A stretch of 17,731 nucleotides of DNA, taken from positions 1 through 17,731 of the forward strand of contig CAITSH010000318.1 of the NCBI GenBank assembly GCA_903895005.1. The letters run 5' to 3'. This document shows, one piece after another, positions 14,138-17,731 of the stretch (positions are counted from its first letter, which is position 1; each line of letters begins with the position of its first letter). The stretch is from an uncultured Pseudomonadota bacterium. Lineage in GTDB: Bacteria > Pseudomonadota > Gammaproteobacteria > Burkholderiales > SG8-39. The notes under the pieces are model-generated. The model saw nothing but the letters and a program-made list of their open reading frames with translations. It was not told where the DNA came from and ran no database searches. Made by a program: the position numbers and the translations under genes.

Positions 14138-15175
14138 ATGAAGGCACTCGTCTACAACGGCCCGGGCAAGAGGGCGCTGGAAGATCGTCCCAAGCCCCTT
14201 GTCCAGGTGCCGACCGATGCCGTTGTCCGGATCACCAGGACCACCATCTGCGGCACCGACCTGCACATCTTGAAAGGCGACGTGCCAACGTGTGCACCCG
14301 GGACGGTGTTGGGTCACGAGGGCGTGGGGCGCGTCGAGGCGGTGGGTGCCGGCGTGACCACCTTCAAGCCCGGAGACCGGGTGCTGATCTCGTGTATCAG
14401 CGCATGTGCCCACTGTGAATACTGCCGCAAAGGCATGTATTCGCACTGCACGACCGGTGGCTGGATCTTGGGCAACCGTATTGATGGCACCCAGGCTGAA
14501 TTCGTCCGCATACCGTATGCGGACACCAGCCTCTATCCGATACCTGAGGGCGCCGACGAAGAAGCGCTGGTGATGCTCAGTGACATCCTGCCCACCGGAT
14601 TCGAGTGCGGCGTGCTGAACGGCAAGGTGCAGGTGGGCGGCAGTGTCGCCATCGTGGGTTCAGGCCCGATCGGCCTGGCGGCCTTGTTGACTGCGCAATT
14701 TTATGCGCCATCGCAGATTATCATGATCGACCTTGATGAAAACCGCCTGGCGGTGAGCCGGCACTTTGGCGCGACGGCGATTGTGAACAGCAGCGACGGC
14801 AAGGCTGCGGAGCGGGTGATGCAACTGACCGGGGGGCGCGGCGTTGACACTGCCATCGAGGCGGTGGGTATCCCTGCTACGTTCGGGTTGTGCCAGGACG
14901 TCGTCGCCGCGGGTGGCACCATCGCCAACGTGGGGGTGCACGGGGTGAAGGTCGATCTGCACCTGGAGCAGTTGTGGTCGCGCAACGTGACAATCACCAC
15001 GCGGCTTGTGGATACCGCGACGATCCCGATGCTACTAAAGACGGTGCAGTCCGGACGCATTGACGCGGCGCGGTTAATCACCCATCGCTTCAAGCTGGCT
15101 CAGGTCGAGCAGGCCTATGACACCTTTGGCAATGCCCCGGAAACAAAGGCGCTCAAGGTCATCATCGAGGTATGA
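14138..15175 (+). CDS. Zinc-dependent alcohol dehydrogenase (MDR family)
   Basis: A 345-residue cytoplasmic medium-chain dehydrogenase, which interconverts alcohols and aldehydes or ketones. The closest recognised type is the bacterial secondary-alcohol group (Clostridium beijerinckii-like). Catalytic zinc ligands are C38 (TICGTDLH), H60 with E61 (VLGHEGVG) and D149 (MLSDILPTGFECG). The structural-zinc tetrad C90, C93, C96, C104 is complete. The Rossmann motif is GSGPIG (174-179), and MIDLDENRL after the second strand suggests NAD. AGGA (14126-14129) lies 8 bases before the ATG at 14138. The longer frame from 14036 adds 34 non-conserved residues overlapping the candidate promoter and is rejected. 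It stands alone between the EAL gene and the Bug gene; no terminator was found. Confidence 0.95.
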   Translation: MKALVYNGPGKRALEDRPKPLVQVPTDAVVRITRTTICGTDLHILKGDVPTCAPGTVLGHEGVGRVEAVGAGVTTFKPGDRVLISCISACAHCEYCRKGMYSHCTTGGWILGNRIDGTQAEFVRIPYADTSLYPIPEGADEEALVMLSDILPTGFECGVLNGKVQVGGSVAIVGSGPIGLAALLTAQFYAPSQIIMIDLDENRLAVSRHFGATAIVNSSDGKAAERVMQLTGGRGVDTAIEAVGIPATFGLCQDVVAAGGTIANVGVHGVKVDLHLEQLWSRNVTITTRLVDTATIPMLLKTVQSGRIDAARLITHRFKLAQVEQAYDTFGNAPETKALKVIIEV

Positions 15176-15179
15176 AGCG

Positions 15180-15289
15180 TCATTTTTCTTTTTTCTTCTC
15201 CCGAAGCTTCGCGATGTTTTTTCGCCACTCTTCGATTTGCTCATCTTCTTAGGCCAGTTGTAGTGCTTATGGGGAGCAGTGCAGGCCAA
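15180..15289 (-). pseudogene. Possible frameshifted remnant of a small gene
   Basis: Two minus-strand frames look coding-like and abut. One reads LACTAPHKHYNWPKK (15289 downward, preceded in frame by TTFCIWKRLC), a Cys/His-rich stretch. The other, offset by one base, reads DEQIEEWRKNIAKLREKKKEK in two parts, DEQIEEWRKN then IAKLREKKKEK, and ends at TGA 15182-15180: a charged helix of the kind that ends many small proteins. Joining them needs one frameshift near 15250. The stretch is A-rich on its sense strand, unlike its neighbours. I do not recognise the family, and chance is possible; the start would be TTG or further upstream. Confidence 0.25.
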
Positions 15290-15350
15290 GCAAAGTCTTT
15301 TCCAAATACAAAACGTAGTAGCATCCGGTCTGGTCTCTGGAGGGGGAGCA

Positions 15351-16322
15351 ATGAGAAAATTAATCGTGATAGCGCTCGCTGCGTGCTGCGTTTCTCTCGG
15401 CGCCGGTCAGGCGACTGCACAAAGCTACCCCAGTAAGCCGATTCGCCTTATCGTGCCGTTCGCCGTCGGCGGACCGGTCGATGGCGTTGCGCGGATACTG
15501 GCGCAGAAGCTGGGCGAGAGTATCGGGCAAAATGTATTGGTCGAAAATCGCACCGGCGCAAGCGGTAACATCGGCACCGAGTATGTTGTCCGCTCTTCCC
15601 CCGATGGCTACACCCTGCTCTGGGGGGTGATGAGCAGCATCACAGTCAGCCCGAACCTGTACAAGACGCTGCCCTACAACACGGTGTCCGATCTTGCTCC
15701 GATTATCCTCGCGGCCAAGGTTCCGAACGTCCTGCTGCTGCATCCATCGGTGCCGGCAAAGTCGCTTCAGGAACTTGTGACGTACGTAAAGGCAAATCCG
15801 GGAAAACTCACTTTCGCCTCGGCCGGCATCGGCAGTTCCGCCCACCTTTCCGCCGAGCTGATGAAGAGCGTGACGGGAATGAATATTGTCCACGTCCCGT
15901 ACAAGGGCACGAGCCAAGTCTATCCTGACCTCATCAGCGGGCAGGTGCAGATGCGGTTCGACGCTGCTTATGTCGCCGCCCCGCGCGTCAAGACCGGCGA
16001 GCTGCGCGCGCTGGCGATCGCCGACACTGCGCGCGCGGCAGCGCTGCCCGAAGTGCCTACGATGGCCGAGGCTGGTGCACCGGGCGTGGCCATTAGTTCC
16101 TGGTACGGTTTTCTTGCGCCGACCGGCACGCCGCAGGCGATCGTTGCGCGACTGAACGCCGAGGTTTTGAAAATTCTTCAATCGCAAGAAACGCTGGCGA
16201 GATTTTCTACGATGGGCGTCGTCCCGCTGGGAGGAACGCCGGAGGACTTTGCTGCGCACATCAAGAGCGATTTGGCGAAATGGGCCAAGGTGATCAACGA
16301 CAACGGTATCCGGCTTGAATAG
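15351..16322 (+). CDS. Bug/TctC-family periplasmic substrate-binding protein (3)
   Basis: A 323-residue orphan TTT receptor. GGAGGGGGAG (15339-15348) precedes the ATG at 15351, which opens a Sec signal, MRKLIVIALAACCVSLGAG, with cleavage likely after QATA before QSYPSKP. Family landmarks are IRLIVPFAVGGPVDGVARIL, NRTGASGNIGTEYV, SPDGYTLLWG and IVHVPYKGTSQVYPDLISG. The first loop reads AVGGPVDG where many members have A.GG..D, keeping the Asp. The frame from 15279 adds 24 residues before the signal and is rejected. It precedes a molybdenum hydroxylase gene by 79 bases on the same strand, a pairing that suggests the receptor handles that enzyme's substrate. Confidence 0.96.
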   Translation: MRKLIVIALAACCVSLGAGQATAQSYPSKPIRLIVPFAVGGPVDGVARILAQKLGESIGQNVLVENRTGASGNIGTEYVVRSSPDGYTLLWGVMSSITVSPNLYKTLPYNTVSDLAPIILAAKVPNVLLLHPSVPAKSLQELVTYVKANPGKLTFASAGIGSSAHLSAELMKSVTGMNIVHVPYKGTSQVYPDLISGQVQMRFDAAYVAAPRVKTGELRALAIADTARAAALPEVPTMAEAGAPGVAISSWYGFLAPTGTPQAIVARLNAEVLKILQSQETLARFSTMGVVPLGGTPEDFAAHIKSDLAKWAKVINDNGIRLE

Positions 16323-16401
16323 CGGTCGGGCGATAGCTAAGTTGCCGCCAAGACATGCCCCCCGAAACTCGCCTCCGCGATTTCCATTACTCTTTTCTTG
16401 A

Positions 16402-17731
16402 ATGAAAACTATTGCCGTGAGTAGTAAGCTTTTTGTTGGACAAGCGCTGATTCGCAAGGAGGATAAACGCCTGCTCACAGGGCGCGGCCGTTTCATCGCC
16501 GACCTGCGGTTGCCCGGAATGCTCCAGGCAGCGTTTGCGCGCAGTCCCCATGCGCACGCACGTATTGTGTCGATCGATTCGGCTGCGGCACTCGCGCTGC
16601 CCGGTGTGGTTGCGGTGCTGCTGGCAGCCGATCTCAAGCCCAACCTCGCGCCTGTGCCTGGCATGCAGAACCGGCCTTCACCCGCCTGGCGCAACGCCGT
16701 CACCCACGAGATCGACATCCCCGACACCCCCCTGCTTGCGGAGGATACCGTCCGCTACGTCGGTGAGGCCTATGCGATCGTCGTCGCCGAGAGCAGGCAG
16801 ATTGCGGAGGACGCGATTGAACTGATCGTTCCCGTGTTCGATTGTCTGCGCGCAGTCAGCAGCGTCGAGGACGCACTTCGGCCCGATCCTGTCAGGGTTC
16901 ACGCCAAGCGCATAAGTAACATCGTTGCTGATTTCCGCCTGCGCAAGGGCGATCCGCGATCCCCGGAGCTCAAGCCGCTGCGCCATCTTCAACGCAGCTT
17001 CGCCAATCATCGTTTTCTTGCCGCACCCATGGAATGTCGCGGGGTCGTTGCCGAGTACGACGACAGCCAGGATAGCATCATGGTCTGGTCGGCCAGCCAG
17101 GTGGTGCACTGGGTGCGCCGCGAGGTCGCGAAGCAACTCCAGATCCCGGAGGCACGCGTGCGTTGCGTGGCACGCGATGTGGGCGGAGGCTTCGGCTTGA
17201 AGGGCCACGTCTATCCAGAGGAGGTCATCATTCCTTGGCTCGCGCGCCGCCTCGGCCGGCCGGTGGCCTGGATCGAGGACCGTCGCGAAAATCTGCTCAA
17301 CTCGACCCACTCGCGGGACGACATCCACGAGACCGAGGTCGTGTTTGATGAAAATGGCCGCATTCACGCCCTGATCGATCAGCTCACCAAAGACTCCGGG
17401 GCGTATACACCGGTGGGTATCGGGGCTCCTTCGAACACCATGAGCCATATCTGCGGCCAGTACGACATTCAGAACCTTGAACTCAGTGCACGCATCGTGC
17501 TCACTAACAAGGCGCCCAATGCGCCGTATCGCGGCTCCGGGCGGCCCGAGGGCACGTTCGTCATGGAACGGCTCATTGATCTCATTGCGGGTGAGCTGGG
17601 ATTGGAGCCCGCCGAGGTCAGGATGCGTAACATGATCCAGCCTGAGCAGATGCCCCATGCGGTTGGCATCCCCTATCGCGACGGTGTCCCCATCGTCTAC
17701 GACAGCGGTGACTATCCTGCCGTATTCAGCG
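16402..17731 (+). CDS. Molybdenum hydroxylase large subunit (xanthine dehydrogenase/CoxL family), partial
   Basis: An open frame of 443 codons runs off the right edge; full-length members have about 750-800 residues. It would bind molybdopterin cytosine dinucleotide and hydroxylate an aldehyde or aromatic/heterocyclic carbon. The N-terminus FVGQALIRKEDKRLLTGRGRF is the standard opening, then SPHAHARIVSID, YVGEAYAIVVAES, the molybdopterin-site DVGGGFGLK (259-267), and APYRGSGRPE (374-383). The last matches the form II AYRGAGR loop, not the AYxCSFR loop of true CO dehydrogenase, so CO oxidation is unlikely. The start at ATG 16402, directly after an in-frame TGA, lacks a good ribosome binding site; GTG 16417 is the alternative. 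FeS and FAD subunit genes are not upstream and may follow outside the window. Confidence 0.92.
   Translation, partial: MKTIAVSSKLFVGQALIRKEDKRLLTGRGRFIADLRLPGMLQAAFARSPHAHARIVSIDSAAALALPGVVAVLLAADLKPNLAPVPGMQNRPSPAWRNAVTHEIDIPDTPLLAEDTVRYVGEAYAIVVAESRQIAEDAIELIVPVFDCLRAVSSVEDALRPDPVRVHAKRISNIVADFRLRKGDPRSPELKPLRHLQRSFANHRFLAAPMECRGVVAEYDDSQDSIMVWSASQVVHWVRREVAKQLQIPEARVRCVARDVGGGFGLKGHVYPEEVIIPWLARRLGRPVAWIEDRRENLLNSTHSRDDIHETEVVFDENGRIHALIDQLTKDSGAYTPVGIGAPSNTMSHICGQYDIQNLELSARIVLTNKAPNAPYRGSGRPEGTFVMERLIDLIAGELGLEPAEVRMRNMIQPEQMPHAVGIPYRDGVPIVYDSGDYPAVFS

Noticed and set aside
16457..16465. Strong Shine-Dalgarno AAGGAGGAT as the start signal of the molybdenum hydroxylase
   Set aside because: It encodes K-E-D within the conserved N-terminal motif (IRKEDKRLLTG); starting after it would remove conserved residues.
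15360..16727. Minus-strand frame of 455 codons across Bug gene 3
   Set aside because: It spans the receptor and the start of the next gene in antisense and shows no family signature.
16678..17658. Minus-strand frame of 326 codons near the right edge
   Set aside because: The plus-strand frame from 16402 has clear molybdenum hydroxylase motifs; this one is its shadow.
16402..17731. Aerobic CO dehydrogenase large subunit (coxL form I)
   Set aside because: The active-site loop reads PYRGSGR, not the AYxCSFR of true CO dehydrogenases.

Overview
The window looks like a chromosomal segment from a GC-rich betaproteobacterium, probably Burkholderiales near the Bordetella/Achromobacter (Alcaligenaceae) group. 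The main pointer is three separate Bug-type (TctC family) periplasmic receptor genes, none beside tctA/tctB membrane genes. EF-P and FNR-like sequences of betaproteobacterial character agree with this. This is inference from gene content; no search was run.

Layout. (1) 1-1027: the 3' part of efp, interrupted by an in-frame amber codon; its terminator; then a cold-shock gene with a strong promoter, a leader of about 120 nt, and a bidirectional terminator whose 3' arm is tandemly duplicated. (2) 1028-3276, minus strand: a YhiN/HI0933-type flavoprotein and an FNR-like regulator that lacks the iron-sulfur cysteines. (3) 3277-4602: a divergent control region with two palindromes, then an Old Yellow Enzyme gene. 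(4) 4690-10200: a divergent catabolic-looking cluster. On the minus strand a Bug receptor is followed by a VOC protein. On the plus strand come an SDR dehydrogenase, a second Bug receptor, a two-domain type I extradiol dioxygenase with a full metal and catalytic residue set, and a small VOC protein. A plausible job is capture and ring cleavage of an aromatic compound. (5) 10534-13886: a PAS-PAS-HD-GYP phosphodiesterase and a membrane PAS-EAL protein whose EAL domain has lost key acidic residues. Between them lie two terminators and a tRNA-like 3' end on the minus strand that resembles the end of tmRNA. (6) 14138-17731: a zinc alcohol dehydrogenase, a short minus-strand coding remnant, a third Bug receptor, and the start of a molybdenum hydroxylase large subunit that runs off the window.

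A 41-bp palindromic element (12-nt arms, constant 17-nt centre, core GGCTGGAAA/TTTCCAGCC) occurs three times, each time in the 3' flank of a gene. No CRISPR array, transposase, integrase, complete tRNA or rRNA was seen. No clearly new multi-gene system stands out. The points most worth checking are the efp amber codon, the tmRNA-like end, the palindromic repeat family, the divergent extradiol/Bug cluster and the degenerate EAL protein.
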